Positions 24,511 through 32,653 of a stretch of DNA of 64,000 nt are shown piece by piece. The DNA is from JAAFHI01 sp039793685 (GTDB lineage Bacteria; Acidobacteriota; Blastocatellia; Chloracidobacteriales; Chloracidobacteriaceae): assembly GCA_039793685.1 (NCBI GenBank), contig JBDRAL010000027.1, positions 1-64,000 on the forward strand, written 5' to 3'. The notes beneath the pieces were generated by a model. It did no database searches and was not told the origin of the DNA. It saw nothing but the letters and a program-made list of their open reading frames with translations. How positions within the stretch are numbered: the first letter of the stretch is position 1; each line of letters opens with the position of its first letter. A program made the position numbers and the translations under genes.

Positions 24511-26067
24511 ATGAAACTCCGTCTTTCCGTCCAATCCGGTTCTCTTTCGGGCAAGGAACACGAACTTGAAAACGGTTCGCTGATGCTCGGTCGCGGCGCG
24601 GACTGCGCCCTCCAGTTCAATCCGTCGGTCGACAACATGGTGTCCACGCGGCATGCGTCGGTTGTCCTCGAAGGCGACGGCTTTTATCTCGTGGACAACA
24701 ACAGCACCAACGGCACCTACCACGGCGGCCAGCGCGTCAGCCGGGTGAAACTCAACGACGGCGACACATTCGAACTCGGCCTGAACGGGCCGAAAATCGC
24801 GGTGTCCATCGCTGCGCCCGCACCGAAACCGGCAACCGCGCCGGTGGCCGCGCCAGCCGCGTCGGGATTCTCTCCGGCAATGTCGTCGAGCGGCGCGCCG
24901 CAGTTCACGCCGCCGCCGAACATGCCGACGACCGGCATCCGGCACACGATTACGAACCTCGGGATGTACAACCCGGACCGCGTTCAGCCCAAGCAATCAA
25001 GCGGGAAAAAATACATCGGGATCGCCATCGGCATGGTCGTCTCGCTCATTCTCGCGGTAATTGTGCTCCTTCTCGTCCTGCTCGAACTCAACCCGATCGT
25101 GGCGATCATCGCCGCCGTGGTGGCCTTCGCGCCGGTCATCTTTTACGCCCTGCCCCTGTTGTGGCTCGACCGGTATGACCCGGAACCGCCCTGGGCGCTC
25201 GCCTCCGCCTTTCTCTGGGGCGGACTCGCCGCCATCGTCTTTTCCTTCATCGTCAACACCGCGCTCGGCATCGTCGCGGGGAGCATCGGCGGACGCGCCG
25301 TCGGGACCATCGTCGGGACGGTCATTTCCGCGCCGGTCATGGAGGAATTTTCAAAGGGTCTGGGGGTCGTCATCCTGCTCATCTTTTTACGGCGCGAGTT
25401 CGACGACATCGTGGACGGCATCGTCTATGGCGGGTTCATCGCGCTCGGCTTCGCGACCGTGGAAAACGTCTTCTATTACGGGAGAGCGCTTCAGGGCGCG
25501 GGTTTCGGCGCGCTGCTGTTCCTGTTCTTTATTCGCGGCATCCTCTCGCCGTTCGCCCACGTCACCTTTACGGCGATGACCGGCATCGGCTGCGGCATCG
25601 CCCGCGAGTCGTACAAACCCGCCGTCCGCTTCCTGATGCCCATCGTCGGCTATCTCGGCGCGGTCACGCTCCACATGATCTGGAACGGCATGGCGACCTT
25701 CCTCGGTGGCGGATTCTTCATCGGCTACCTCGTGTTCGAAGTGCCGTTCTTCCTGCTGTTCGTCGGCTTCATGTTTTATGTGGCGCGTCGCGAAAACAAA
25801 ATTCTGCGCGAATCCCTCGCGATGGAAGTCACGCGCGGCCTCATCCCGCAGGAACACCTCACCATCGCGACTTCGGCCTTCAAGCGCACCGGCTGGGTGC
25901 TGGGCGGCAAATTCTCGGCGCGTCGCAAGTACCTGCGGGCGATTTCAAAACTGGGGATGTCCTACTGGCACGTCAAACTTGCCCAGGCCGCGTCGAGCCA
26001 GACGCGCAGCCTTCCGCAGATTCCGATTCTTCAAACCGAAATCATGCAGTTGCGAGAACAGGTCTGA
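24511..26067 (+). CDS. FHA domain fused to PrsW-type intramembrane protease
   Basis: A 518-residue protein. An N-terminal FHA domain (1-100) carries MLGRGADC, STRHASV and NNSTNGTY and should bind phospho-threonine peptides. A Pro/Ala linker leads to about eight membrane helices with PrsW/CAAX-protease-like glutamate motifs: MEEFSKG, DDIVDGIVYGG with ENVFYYG, and a His in PFAHVTFTA. A cytoplasmic tail of about 100 residues ends the protein. PrsW proteases cleave anti-sigma factors or other membrane proteins. The FHA fusion suggests gating by Ser/Thr phosphorylation, plausibly from the kinase/phosphatase genes of this island (inference). GAGG precedes the ATG by 6 nt. Confidence 0.83.
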   Translation: MKLRLSVQSGSLSGKEHELENGSLMLGRGADCALQFNPSVDNMVSTRHASVVLEGDGFYLVDNNSTNGTYHGGQRVSRVKLNDGDTFELGLNGPKIAVSIAAPAPKPATAPVAAPAASGFSPAMSSSGAPQFTPPPNMPTTGIRHTITNLGMYNPDRVQPKQSSGKKYIGIAIGMVVSLILAVIVLLLVLLELNPIVAIIAAVVAFAPVIFYALPLLWLDRYDPEPPWALASAFLWGGLAAIVFSFIVNTALGIVAGSIGGRAVGTIVGTVISAPVMEEFSKGLGVVILLIFLRREFDDIVDGIVYGGFIALGFATVENVFYYGRALQGAGFGALLFLFFIRGILSPFAHVTFTAMTGIGCGIARESYKPAVRFLMPIVGYLGAVTLHMIWNGMATFLGGGFFIGYLVFEVPFFLLFVGFMFYVARRENKILRESLAMEVTRGLIPQEHLTIATSAFKRTGWVLGGKFSARRKYLRAISKLGMSYWHVKLAQAASSQTRSLPQIPILQTEIMQLREQV

Positions 26068-26073
26068 CGGAGC

Positions 26074-26228
26074 GCGTTGGAGCGCGCGCATCCTGCGCGC
26101 AAGAAAACCTTCCTCAATACAAAGCCGCCTTCACGGGCGGCTTTGCTTTATTGCTGGAGCGCGCGCATCCTTGCGCGCATAACGATTTTCAACTTTTCTT
26201 GCGCGCAAGATGCGCGCGCTCCAAACGC
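26074..26228. repeat. Inverted GC-rich repeat block (GGAGCGCGCGCATC family)
   Basis: The left unit (26074-26107) and right unit (26194-26228) are near-perfect inverted copies, and a third partial direct copy lies at 26154-26180. Each unit is itself partly palindromic (GCGCGC). The block fills the gap between the PrsW-like gene and the DUF969 gene and encloses a terminator. Confidence 0.8.
26121..26150 (+). terminator. Rho-independent terminator
   Basis: A 9-bp stem AAAGCCGCC (26121-26129) pairs with GGCGGCTTT (26136-26144), followed by GCTTTATT. It is placed 54 nt after the FHA-PrsW stop. Confidence 0.75.
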
Positions 26229-26240
26229 GCTCCAACACAC

Positions 26241-26921
26241 ATGAAACTTATCGGAATCGTGATCGTGATTGTCGGGCTGGCATTGCGGTGGAAGACCGGC
26301 CCGGTCGTACTCGCGGCAGCGCTCGTCACGGGCCTCGTCGCGGGCCTGCCAATCATCGGCAGCCCGCAAACGCCGGGTATTCTCGACACGCTCGGCAAGG
26401 CGTTCACCGAAAACCGGCTGGTCACGCTCTACCTTTTGACGCTGCCCGCCGTCGGCCTGGCCGAAAGCGCGGGGCTGCACCGCTTCGCCGCCGACCTCAT
26501 CCGGCGCATAAGAAGCGCGTCACTGGCGCGGCTGCTCTGGTCGTACCAGTTCACGCGCGTCCTCATCGGCGCGGCGGGTATCCGCTTCAACGGACACGCC
26601 GTTTTCGGACGCCCCATCGTCGAACCGATGGCGTCCGGACTGCTCGAAAATCCCGATGAAAAAACCGCCGACATCGCCAAGGGCGCGGTCGCGGCGAGCG
26701 AAAACTACGGCAACTTTTTCGGCCAGAACCTGTTTCCCGCCGGCGCGGGCTGTCTGCTCGTCGCGGGGGTGATGAAGGGCGCGGGCTATCCGGTGAGCAT
26801 CGTCGATCTCGCGAAACTGGCGATTCCGATTGTCGTCGTGTCGCTTGTGTTCGCGGCGATTCAATTCGCCTGGATTGGCCGGAAATTGCGGAAGGAAGGG
26901 CGGAAACCGGATGTTCAGTAA
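26241..26921 (+). CDS. DUF969 membrane protein (transporter subunit, pairs with DUF979)
   Basis: A 226-residue protein with six or so hydrophobic segments. FTENRLVTLYLLTLPAVGL and AASENYGNFFGQNLFPAGAG are typical of DUF969. DUF969 and DUF979 are encoded side by side in many bacteria, often with pyroglutamyl peptidase or 5-oxoprolinase genes, and are thought to form a two-part organic-acid permease. No such enzyme gene is visible here. Its 3' end overlaps the DUF979 start by 11 nt, implying translational coupling. The ATG at 26241 follows the inverted repeat block directly. Confidence 0.82.
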   Translation: MKLIGIVIVIVGLALRWKTGPVVLAAALVTGLVAGLPIIGSPQTPGILDTLGKAFTENRLVTLYLLTLPAVGLAESAGLHRFAADLIRRIRSASLARLLWSYQFTRVLIGAAGIRFNGHAVFGRPIVEPMASGLLENPDEKTADIAKGAVAASENYGNFFGQNLFPAGAGCLLVAGVMKGAGYPVSIVDLAKLAIPIVVVSLVFAAIQFAWIGRKLRKEGRKPDVQ

Positions 26922-27849
26922 TTTCATTCAAAATCCGCTCACGCTCGACGCGGTGTTCGCGGTCATCGGCGCGCTGCTCTGGGCCTACGCCGGGATGACG
27001 CTCGCGGACAAACAGCACCCGACGCGGGCGTGGACCGCGCTCTACTGGCTCATTCTCGGAACGCTCTTTCTGTTCGGAACGTGGCTGCCCCACTGGATTT
27101 CCGGCCTGCTCGTCATCGCCCTCGTCTGCATCGAAGGTCTGAGCAAGGTAAAAGCCACAAATGCCGAACACCCGAAGCCACGCGACCGGCGGGCGTGGTC
27201 GCTCGCGCCGGTGCTCGCGATTCCGGCGGTGACGTTCGCCTTCGCGGGCGCGGCCAAACTGTTCAACGCGGATGTCGGAAAGGCCACGACCGTCGGCCTC
27301 GGCGTGAGCGGCGTGGTCGCGGCCATCATCGCGCTCGCCGTGTTTCGCGATCCGCTTCAAAACGCCTTCAGCGCCGGACGCCGGTTGACCGAAGACATCG
27401 GCGCGCTGCACATCTACCCGCAACTGCTCGCCTCGCTCGGCGCGGTGTTCACGGCGGCGGGTGTCGGTACGGTTTTCGCGGGATTCGTCGGGAAATTCGC
27501 GCCGGGCGGCGCGCTCGCGGCGGGCGTTGTCTACTTCGCGGCGATGGCCCTCTTTACCGCGCTGATGGGAAATTCGTTCGCGGCGTTTTCAGTCATCATG
27601 ACCGGCATCGGGATTCCGCTGGTCATCAAGCCGTACGGTCTGGACCCGGCCTTCGTCGCCATCCTCGGCCTGACCGCCGCCAGTTGCGGAACGCTCTGCA
27701 CGCCGATGGCCGCGAACTTCAACATTCTTCCCGTCGGATTGTACGAAATGAAAAACCCGTCGGGCGTCATTCGAACTCAGTGGAAAGTCGCCATCCCGCT
27801 CTGGCTCGCGCATGTGGCGATTTACGCGATCTGGCTGAAAACAAGATAA
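26911..27849 (+). CDS. DUF979 membrane protein (transporter subunit)
   Basis: A 312-residue polytopic protein with about ten hydrophobic segments. The motifs MGNSFAAFSVIMTGIGIP and TAASCGTLCTPMAANFNILP are typical of DUF979, the partner of DUF969. The ATG at 26911 overlaps the end of the DUF969 gene and has a strong GGAAGGAAGGG ribosome site. The stop is followed at once by a long inverted repeat that separates it from a convergent gene. The transported substrate cannot be determined; 5-oxoproline or another small acid is a family-based guess. Confidence 0.82.
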   Translation: MFSNFIQNPLTLDAVFAVIGALLWAYAGMTLADKQHPTRAWTALYWLILGTLFLFGTWLPHWISGLLVIALVCIEGLSKVKATNAEHPKPRDRRAWSLAPVLAIPAVTFAFAGAAKLFNADVGKATTVGLGVSGVVAAIIALAVFRDPLQNAFSAGRRLTEDIGALHIYPQLLASLGAVFTAAGVGTVFAGFVGKFAPGGALAAGVVYFAAMALFTALMGNSFAAFSVIMTGIGIPLVIKPYGLDPAFVAILGLTAASCGTLCTPMAANFNILPVGLYEMKNPSGVIRTQWKVAIPLWLAHVAIYAIWLKTR

Positions 27850-27853
27850 GGGC

Positions 27854-27929
27854 AGCCTGACCGTAAGGGAGGGCTGTCCTGTGCCCAAAAGTATGTAGGC
27901 AAAGGACAGCCCTCCTTGACAGTCAGGCT
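27854..27929. terminator. 27-bp inverted repeat between convergent genes (conserved-core hairpin pair)
   Basis: 27854-27880 and 27903-27929 are inverted copies with 3 mismatches in 27. The left arm contains the core GACCGTAAGGGAG flanked by CAGCCT/GGGCTG, so it belongs to the hairpin family at 18709 and 23672. Its right end overlaps the stop codon of the convergent gene. It can fold on both transcripts and probably marks both 3' ends. Confidence 0.65.
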
Positions 27930-28314
27930 ACTGCTTCTTCTTCTTCGCCGTCCACGTTCCCTGATAGCCCGACACGTCGAAGTCGCCCGCCATCGTGTCG
28001 TCCTTGCGTTTGCCCTTCAACTCGAAGGAATTCCCCTGATACGTCGCGGAAAGCGTGACGTTGTCGTCCTTGTCGATGGTGATGCCGGTAATCGAAATGC
28101 CGATCTGGTCCTTCGATTCGGTGGTGAAATTCCCTTTGTCATCGCGCTTGACGGTCAGTTCAATGGGAAACGCCCCCGTACCGGTGACGTTGATTTCCAT
28201 GTCGTAAATGCCTTCGAGCGCCGGTTTGTCGGTCGCCTGGGCGAATGCCACCACATTGGCGACGAGCAGCGCCGCAACCAGCCAGCCACACACTTTGAGA
28301 ACCGCGGTTTTCAT
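27928..28314 (-). CDS. Small secreted beta-rich protein, unknown function
   Basis: A 128-residue protein with a signal peptide (LKVCGWLVAALLVANVVAFAQ). The mature domain is a run of beta strands (YDMEINVTGTGAFPIELTVK, SFELKGKRKDDTMAGDFDVS) ending in a Lys-rich tail TAKKKKQ. It resembles small lipocalin-like or META-like beta-barrels but I do not recognise a family. The start was chosen at MKTAVLKVCGWL because the signal peptide begins there. It is separated from the DUF4097 gene upstream by a terminator, so it is probably transcribed independently. Confidence 0.7.
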   Translation of the reverse strand: MKTAVLKVCGWLVAALLVANVVAFAQATDKPALEGIYDMEINVTGTGAFPIELTVKRDDKGNFTTESKDQIGISITGITIDKDDNVTLSATYQGNSFELKGKRKDDTMAGDFDVSGYQGTWTAKKKKQ

Positions 28315-28433
28315 TGCCGTTTCGTACCTCTTTCGGAATTGTTCGATTGTGATCCCGCGCCGGAAAGACACGGAAAGCGAAAAACCTTAGCACGGATGCA
28401 CGGAAAGGGGCATGCGTCGCATCCCGCGGACAC

Positions 28434-28466
28434 AAAAAACCGGCCGCCGTATCACGCCGGCGGCCG
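28434..28466 (-). terminator. Rho-independent terminator after the DUF4097 gene pair
   Basis: Minus-strand CGGCCGCCG pairs with CGGCGGCCG (28466-28458 with 28449-28441) around an 8-nt loop and is followed by GTTTTTT. It ends the run of sigma factor, anti-sigma and DUF4097 genes. Confidence 0.8.
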
Positions 28467-28535
28467 TTCAGAGAAGAACATCCGAATGGACGGACGCGGA
28501 GGGAACCGTGACTTCCCCCCGCGCGCGTCTGTCGT

Positions 28536-29561
28536 CTACATCGGCGACTGCCCCGGACGGAGGCTGACGCTGCCGTTGACGCTCGCAATCTTGATCTGCG
28601 GTCCACCCGCGCCGATGCGTCCGTTGAAACTGCTGCGGGTCTGCTTGCCGATCAGCGTCACGTTCGGAAGGTTGACTTCCACCGAGCCGTTGATCCCGCC
28701 GGTCGAAATTTCGGCGTTGACTTCGCTTGCGAAGATGCACTCGACCCGGCCGTTGACGCTGCTGATTCTCAATCCCTCTTCGCCGAGGCGCTGTAAACCG
28801 ACCCGGACGCTGCCGTTCACGCTCGAAATCGCCGAGCAGGTTCCGGCGCTTTCAACCGTCACGCCGCCGTTCACCGAACTGATGTCCGCCTTGCCGGTGA
28901 TGCTTCCGACCCGCACCGAACCGTTGATTCCCTCGGCAATCAGATTGATGTTGGCCGGGGCCTTCACCACCACCGTGTAGCGGACGTTATGGCGTCCGTG
29001 GTCGTCCTCGTCGTACTTCCGCTTTTCTTCATGCAGATCGAGCAGATTCGGGGTCGCCGCGATGATGAACTTGCGCAGGTTGAAATCCTCGCGGTTGCGC
29101 GCCTTGCGGATGACATGAACTTCAGCCGTCGTGCCGGCGGGTAACGTCTCGATGGTCACCTTGCCGTTGATGCGGTGAACGTTCACCAGCGCGCCGGGGG
29201 CCAAAGGATAACTCTGGTGGATTTCCTCGGTTTCGGTGTAACGGCCGGAATCGTCGTCCCAATCGTCCTCGTTCGCCTCGACCGCGTCCTCGACCGAATT
29301 CGCCATCTCCTCGGCCCGACGAACTTCCTCCCGATCCGCGTCGTCGCAGCCATCGCAATCGTCGTCGTCCATGTCCTCGGGTTCATCACAATCCTCATCT
29401 TCATCCCAATCGTCGTCATCCATTTCAGGATGATGCGGCGATTGCGGGGCCGATTGCGGCGGATGCGGACTCCAGGCCCGGGTGATGACGGCCCGTCCGG
29501 TGAGCATGACCGCCAGGGCGGAGAGCAGCGAGAGCGTGATGATGAACGTCGTCTTCTTCAT
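28536..29561 (-). CDS. DUF4097-type beta-solenoid envelope protein with acidic linker
   Basis: A 341-residue exported protein. An N-terminal hydrophobic segment (ITLSLLSALAVMLTGRAVI) is followed by an extremely acidic stretch at about 45-105 (runs such as DDDDWDEDEDCDE with CDGC). Then come about eight 20-residue repeats with the phrase SSVNG or INGSV (IEGINGSVRVGSITGK type), typical of DUF4097/adhesin-like beta-helices. Such proteins, including those tied to ECF sigma/anti-sigma operons, are presumed envelope sensors or structural pieces. The acidic cysteine-containing linker could bind metal. It is the last gene of the sigma-anti-sigma cluster. Confidence 0.75.
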   Translation of the reverse strand: MKKTTFIITLSLLSALAVMLTGRAVITRAWSPHPPQSAPQSPHHPEMDDDDWDEDEDCDEPEDMDDDDCDGCDDADREEVRRAEEMANSVEDAVEANEDDWDDDSGRYTETEEIHQSYPLAPGALVNVHRINGKVTIETLPAGTTAEVHVIRKARNREDFNLRKFIIAATPNLLDLHEEKRKYDEDDHGRHNVRYTVVVKAPANINLIAEGINGSVRVGSITGKADISSVNGGVTVESAGTCSAISSVNGSVRVGLQRLGEEGLRISSVNGRVECIFASEVNAEISTGGINGSVEVNLPNVTLIGKQTRSSFNGRIGAGGPQIKIASVNGSVSLRPGQSPM

Positions 29562-29624
29562 ATATGTAGTCCTTTCGTTGTGCGAAGTAGCGTGAAGTAT
29601 GGGTCCCGGCGGTATTCGACGAGG

Positions 29625-30752
29625 TTAGCGATTCTGGGGCGCGCAGCCGTCCGGGGTCGTGCTCGACTTGACCAGCTTGATCGTGCCGCTGAAGGTGTCG
29701 AAGTTGAGTTGCGTACGGCCGTCGCCGAACGTCGCGTTAATGCGCTTCACTCCGTCCGAGCCGGGGGCGTTGGTGACGGGGAAATCCGACTCGAACGTAC
29801 CGTTGAAACTCTTGCTCTTGACGGTGAAACCCGAGGTGTCGTTCGGCAGCAGCATTCGCACTTCCCCTGAGAAAGCCTTCAGGTAGTAGCGCCCGCCCAC
29901 CTTGAGCGGCCCGATGAAGGTCACGTCGCCGCTCGTCGTTTCCGCCTCGACTTCGCCCGAAATTCCGGCCAGCTTGATTTCACCGCTCACCGCGCCGACT
30001 TCGACCCGGCCCTTGACGCAGGTGAGGTTCACGTCGCCGCTGATCGTGTTGCAGGTCAGGTCGCCACCGATGTTGACCGCCGTCAGATTGCCGCTCGTCG
30101 TATTGAAGGTCAGTCCTCCGACGCATTCCTTGACCGTCAGGTCGCCGCTCAGCGTCGAAACGTTGGCCTCGTCACCGACACCCGTCACCGACACGTCGCC
30201 GCTCATCGAATTGAGCCGAAACCGCCCGGTAATCTTTTCCGCGCGCAGGTCGCCGCTGGTGGACTGAATCTCGACCGCTCCCGCGACATTGCTCAGCGTG
30301 ATGTCGCCGCTGCGCGTCTTGATGGAGGCGGCCCCGACATTGCGCGCCTCGATGTTGCCGCTCGTTGTGTTCAACGAAACCGGTCCGAGGTCGCTGACGA
30401 ATACGTCGGCGCTCCGGGTGCTGAGGTCTTCAATGGTTGTGCCGCGCGGCACGCTCACCCGCAAAACGACTTCGCCACGACCCGACATGTCAATCAGATA
30501 CGATCCCGGCCCACGCTGCGCGAGGGTCTGCCCCTCGCGACGGTCGCTGTCGCTGTCCACCACGATTTCGTCGCTGTCGTTCACCGTCACCTTGACCGAT
30601 CCGGACGTCATCCGAATCGAGACGCGACTGCCCTTTTCAACCTTCTGACGAACTTCCGGCTGTCCGCCCGCCTTCGCCACCGCGCCGCCGAACAAAACCG
30701 CGAGCGCGAACATCACCGCCATCATCGTTGTTTTCATTGTGTTTGTACGCAT
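29625..30752 (-). CDS. DUF4097-type beta-solenoid envelope protein
   Basis: A 375-residue protein with a signal peptide (MMAVMFALAVLFGGAVAKA). About ten repeats carry the phrase T-S-G-D/N (NTTSGNIEARNVGAASIKTR and similar), the DUF4097 right-handed beta-solenoid pattern. It is a paralogue in architecture of the next gene, with SGD instead of VNG repeats. It is 57 nt downstream of the anti-sigma factor gene. The start MRTNTMK has GGAAGG 9 nt upstream; ATG 30761 is an alternative. Likely periplasmic or surface exposed. Confidence 0.78.
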   Translation of the reverse strand: MRTNTMKTTMMAVMFALAVLFGGAVAKAGGQPEVRQKVEKGSRVSIRMTSGSVKVTVNDSDEIVVDSDSDRREGQTLAQRGPGSYLIDMSGRGEVVLRVSVPRGTTIEDLSTRSADVFVSDLGPVSLNTTSGNIEARNVGAASIKTRSGDITLSNVAGAVEIQSTSGDLRAEKITGRFRLNSMSGDVSVTGVGDEANVSTLSGDLTVKECVGGLTFNTTSGNLTAVNIGGDLTCNTISGDVNLTCVKGRVEVGAVSGEIKLAGISGEVEAETTSGDVTFIGPLKVGGRYYLKAFSGEVRMLLPNDTSGFTVKSKSFNGTFESDFPVTNAPGSDGVKRINATFGDGRTQLNFDTFSGTIKLVKSSTTPDGCAPQNR

Positions 30753-30809
30753 TTTCGGCATCCTTCCTTTTTCCACCACTTTGCGAGTCGTCATTTTTTT
30801 ATCGGGGGC

Positions 30810-31685
30810 TTACTTTTTCGGGTTTCCGGCCAGTTCACGAAGAACATCGACCTTCTTTTCGTAGGCTTCCATCATGTACTGGGCGGCCACCGGGTCTTTC
30901 GGGTTCTTGCGCACCGCCTTGCGCGTTTCCGCGATGGCCGCGTCGATGTCGGCCAGCGTGCCGCTGATCTTCACCTGCGAATTCACGTCGAGCTGCGACT
31001 TCCGGGCATCCGCCGGCTTCTTCAACCGGTCAATCAACGCGATGTAGTTCGCTTCCGCCTGCTGAATCAGCTTTTCCGTCGGGACTTCCGGCTTCGGCCC
31101 CTTCGGATCGTTCGTCGGCTTCGGCGGTTGATTGCTCCGAACGTTGTACAAACCTGACCGTCCCGGTATCACCGAACCCCGCGGCCCCGGAGCGGCGATT
31201 TCCTGCTTTTGCGGTTCCGGCTTCGGAAGCGGAATTTCCGGCTTTTCATCCTGCTTCGGCGCCGGAACGTTCTGGCCACCATTTCCCGCCACCGGATTCG
31301 ACTCCGGCTTGGCCGACCGCATCACGAAAATCGTCACCGCCACCGCCAGCACCACCAGCGCCAACGCATGCACCGGCGTCAGGCGCGGGGTGAACACAAA
31401 CATTCCGAACCAGTTCTTCACACCGTTGAGAATCCCGCCGCTCGGCTTGCGCTCGACCTTCGCGATTTCCCGCGCCACGCCTTCCCACAACTCGGGCCGA
31501 ACCTCGATGGTCCGCGCGAATCCGTGATAAGCCATTTCCTCGCGCTCGATCAGGTCCCGCTCGGCCCGGCAGGCCGCGCATCCGGCCAGATGCTCGCGAA
31601 CTTCCGCCCGCGCCGCCGGTTCGAGTTCATGTTCGAGATAGGCGTCGAGCAGCGAGAGGCACGTTTCACAATTCATTTTCGCCAT
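30810..31685 (-). CDS. Membrane anti-sigma factor with zinc finger (zf-HC2)
   Basis: A 291-residue protein. The N-terminal zf-HC2 anti-sigma domain has Cys in MNCETC and the H-x3-C-x2-C motif in HLAGCAACR. A single transmembrane helix (LALVVLAVAVTIFVM, about 125-140) is followed by a Pro/Lys-rich periplasmic linker and a helical C-terminal domain with conserved LIQQAEANYIALIDRLKKPAD. It should hold the ECF sigma factor encoded just upstream and release it on an envelope signal. The start was chosen from a perfect GGAGG six bases before the ATG at 31685. Confidence 0.85.
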   Translation of the reverse strand: MAKMNCETCLSLLDAYLEHELEPAARAEVREHLAGCAACRAERDLIEREEMAYHGFARTIEVRPELWEGVAREIAKVERKPSGGILNGVKNWFGMFVFTPRLTPVHALALVVLAVAVTIFVMRSAKPESNPVAGNGGQNVPAPKQDEKPEIPLPKPEPQKQEIAAPGPRGSVIPGRSGLYNVRSNQPPKPTNDPKGPKPEVPTEKLIQQAEANYIALIDRLKKPADARKSQLDVNSQVKISGTLADIDAAIAETRKAVRKNPKDPVAAQYMMEAYEKKVDVLRELAGNPKK

Positions 31686-31702
31686 GTTCAACCTCCACCT
31701 TT

Positions 31703-31795
31703 CAGTCTGGAGTCTTGAGTCTTGAGTCTGAAGTCTGAAGTCTGAAGTCCTAAGAATTCTTTGACTCTCGACTCCAGACTCTCGACTCCAGACTT
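31703..31795. repeat. Inverted AGTCTGGAGTC low-complexity repeat
   Basis: AGTCTGGAGTCTTGAGTC-type heptamers (31703-31745) face GACTCTCGACTCCAGACT-type heptamers (31762-31795). The block separates the sigma and anti-sigma genes and is the same sequence family as the frame at 55730-55871. Confidence 0.75.
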
Positions 31796-32359
31796 TCAAG
31801 ACTCACTTCCGAGATATGGCCGCAAATAACGCCGCATCTCCGCCTTCGCCCGATGCAGATCGGTTTTCACCTTGGCCAGCGTGAAACCGGTGATTTCGAC
31901 GATTTCCTCGTAACTGCACTCCTGGAACACCTTCAGCGAAAACACCGTCCGCTTGTCTTCGTCCAGTTGCGCGATCCCTTCCTGAATGTGCCGGTTGAGT
32001 TCCTTGTTCAGTACGGCCGCTTCCGGCTGCGGACCGTCATGTTCAGGGTCGAACCCCGTTTCGCGTTTTTCTTCAAGGCTCACGTCGTTCTTTCCTTTCG
32101 CCCGGAACGACTCGCGCGCCACGTTCCGCGCAATTCCGAACAACCACGTCGCCACCCGGTCGTCCTCGCGAAGTCCGTCGAGGTTTTTGTACGCCCGGAC
32201 AAACGTCTCCTGCGCCAGCTCTTCGGCTGTTTCGTAATTGCCGACCAGGGTTTGAAGAAACCCCACCACCGGCCTCGCGTAGCGGTTGAAGATCAGCCGA
32301 AACGCTTCGGCATCGCCCGCCCGCGCCCGTGAAACCGCAGTCAACGGGTCGCTGCTCAT
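31796..32359 (-). CDS. ECF-type RNA polymerase sigma factor
   Basis: A 187-residue sigma-70-family protein. The region 2 hallmark is AEELAQETFVRAYKNLDGL with WLFGIARNVARESFR. Region 4 is QLDEDKRTVFSLKVFQECSYEEIVEITGFTLAKVKTDLHRAK. The linker is long and acidic (EEKRETGFDPEHDG). It is encoded ahead of its zf-HC2 anti-sigma factor and two DUF4097 envelope proteins, so the regulon probably concerns the cell envelope. The start MSSDPLTA has GGAG at 9 nt. A possible autoregulatory ECF promoter lies at 32447-32474. Confidence 0.9.
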   Translation of the reverse strand: MSSDPLTAVSRARAGDAEAFRLIFNRYARPVVGFLQTLVGNYETAEELAQETFVRAYKNLDGLREDDRVATWLFGIARNVARESFRAKGKNDVSLEEKRETGFDPEHDGPQPEAAVLNKELNRHIQEGIAQLDEDKRTVFSLKVFQECSYEEIVEITGFTLAKVKTDLHRAKAEMRRYLRPYLGSES

Positions 32360-32446
32360 TCGTCGGTCTCCAATCGATTGTGCTTGTTGTACAAGCCACA
32401 TTACGCACGTCCTCGGGGATTGTTCGGTGCATCGTTTCCGCCCGGT

Positions 32447-32474
32447 AAGTGACGCGGTTTTCAAAAAAGTTTCA
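32447..32474 (-). promoter_or_regulatory. Possible ECF-type autoregulatory promoter
   Basis: On the minus strand TGAAACTT (32474-32467) is followed after about 13-14 bp by CGTCAC (32454-32449). This resembles the -35 AAC and -10 CGTC features of ECF promoters, placed about 90 nt before the sigma factor start. Confidence 0.4.
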
Positions 32475-32509
32475 GCCGTCCGGAATTTTTTTTCGTGGCA
32501 AGTCGTCAG

Positions 32510-32593
32510 CGTTTAGCAGTTTGTCGTTAGCAGTTAGTGAAAACCGGCACTGACGACTGGCCACTGGCGGCTGGCGACTGACCGCTGACCACT
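32510..32593. repeat. Inverted low-complexity repeat (CTGACCACT/GTTAGCAGT type)
   Basis: AGCAGTTTGTCGTTAGCAGTTAGTG faces complementary ACTGGCCACTGGCG...CTGACCGCTGACCACT sequence. It fills the gap between the terminator of the small membrane protein gene and the ECF promoter region. No gene seen. Confidence 0.65.
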
Positions 32594-32625
32594 AAAAAAG
32601 CCCGGCAGGGTTTCCCCCACCGGGC
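32594..32625 (-). terminator. Rho-independent terminator of the small membrane protein gene
   Basis: On the minus strand GCCCGG (32625-32620) pairs with CCGGGC (32605-32600), with further GGGGG/CCCT pairing in the loop, followed by TTTTTT. Confidence 0.8.
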
Positions 32626-32653
32626 CGTTTACATGTTCGCGGAAGCCGAGCCG

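Noticed and set aside
6581..27849. Integrated prophage or integrative element
   Set aside because: No integrase, transposase, tRNA end or phage structural gene is visible, despite the accessory look of the island.
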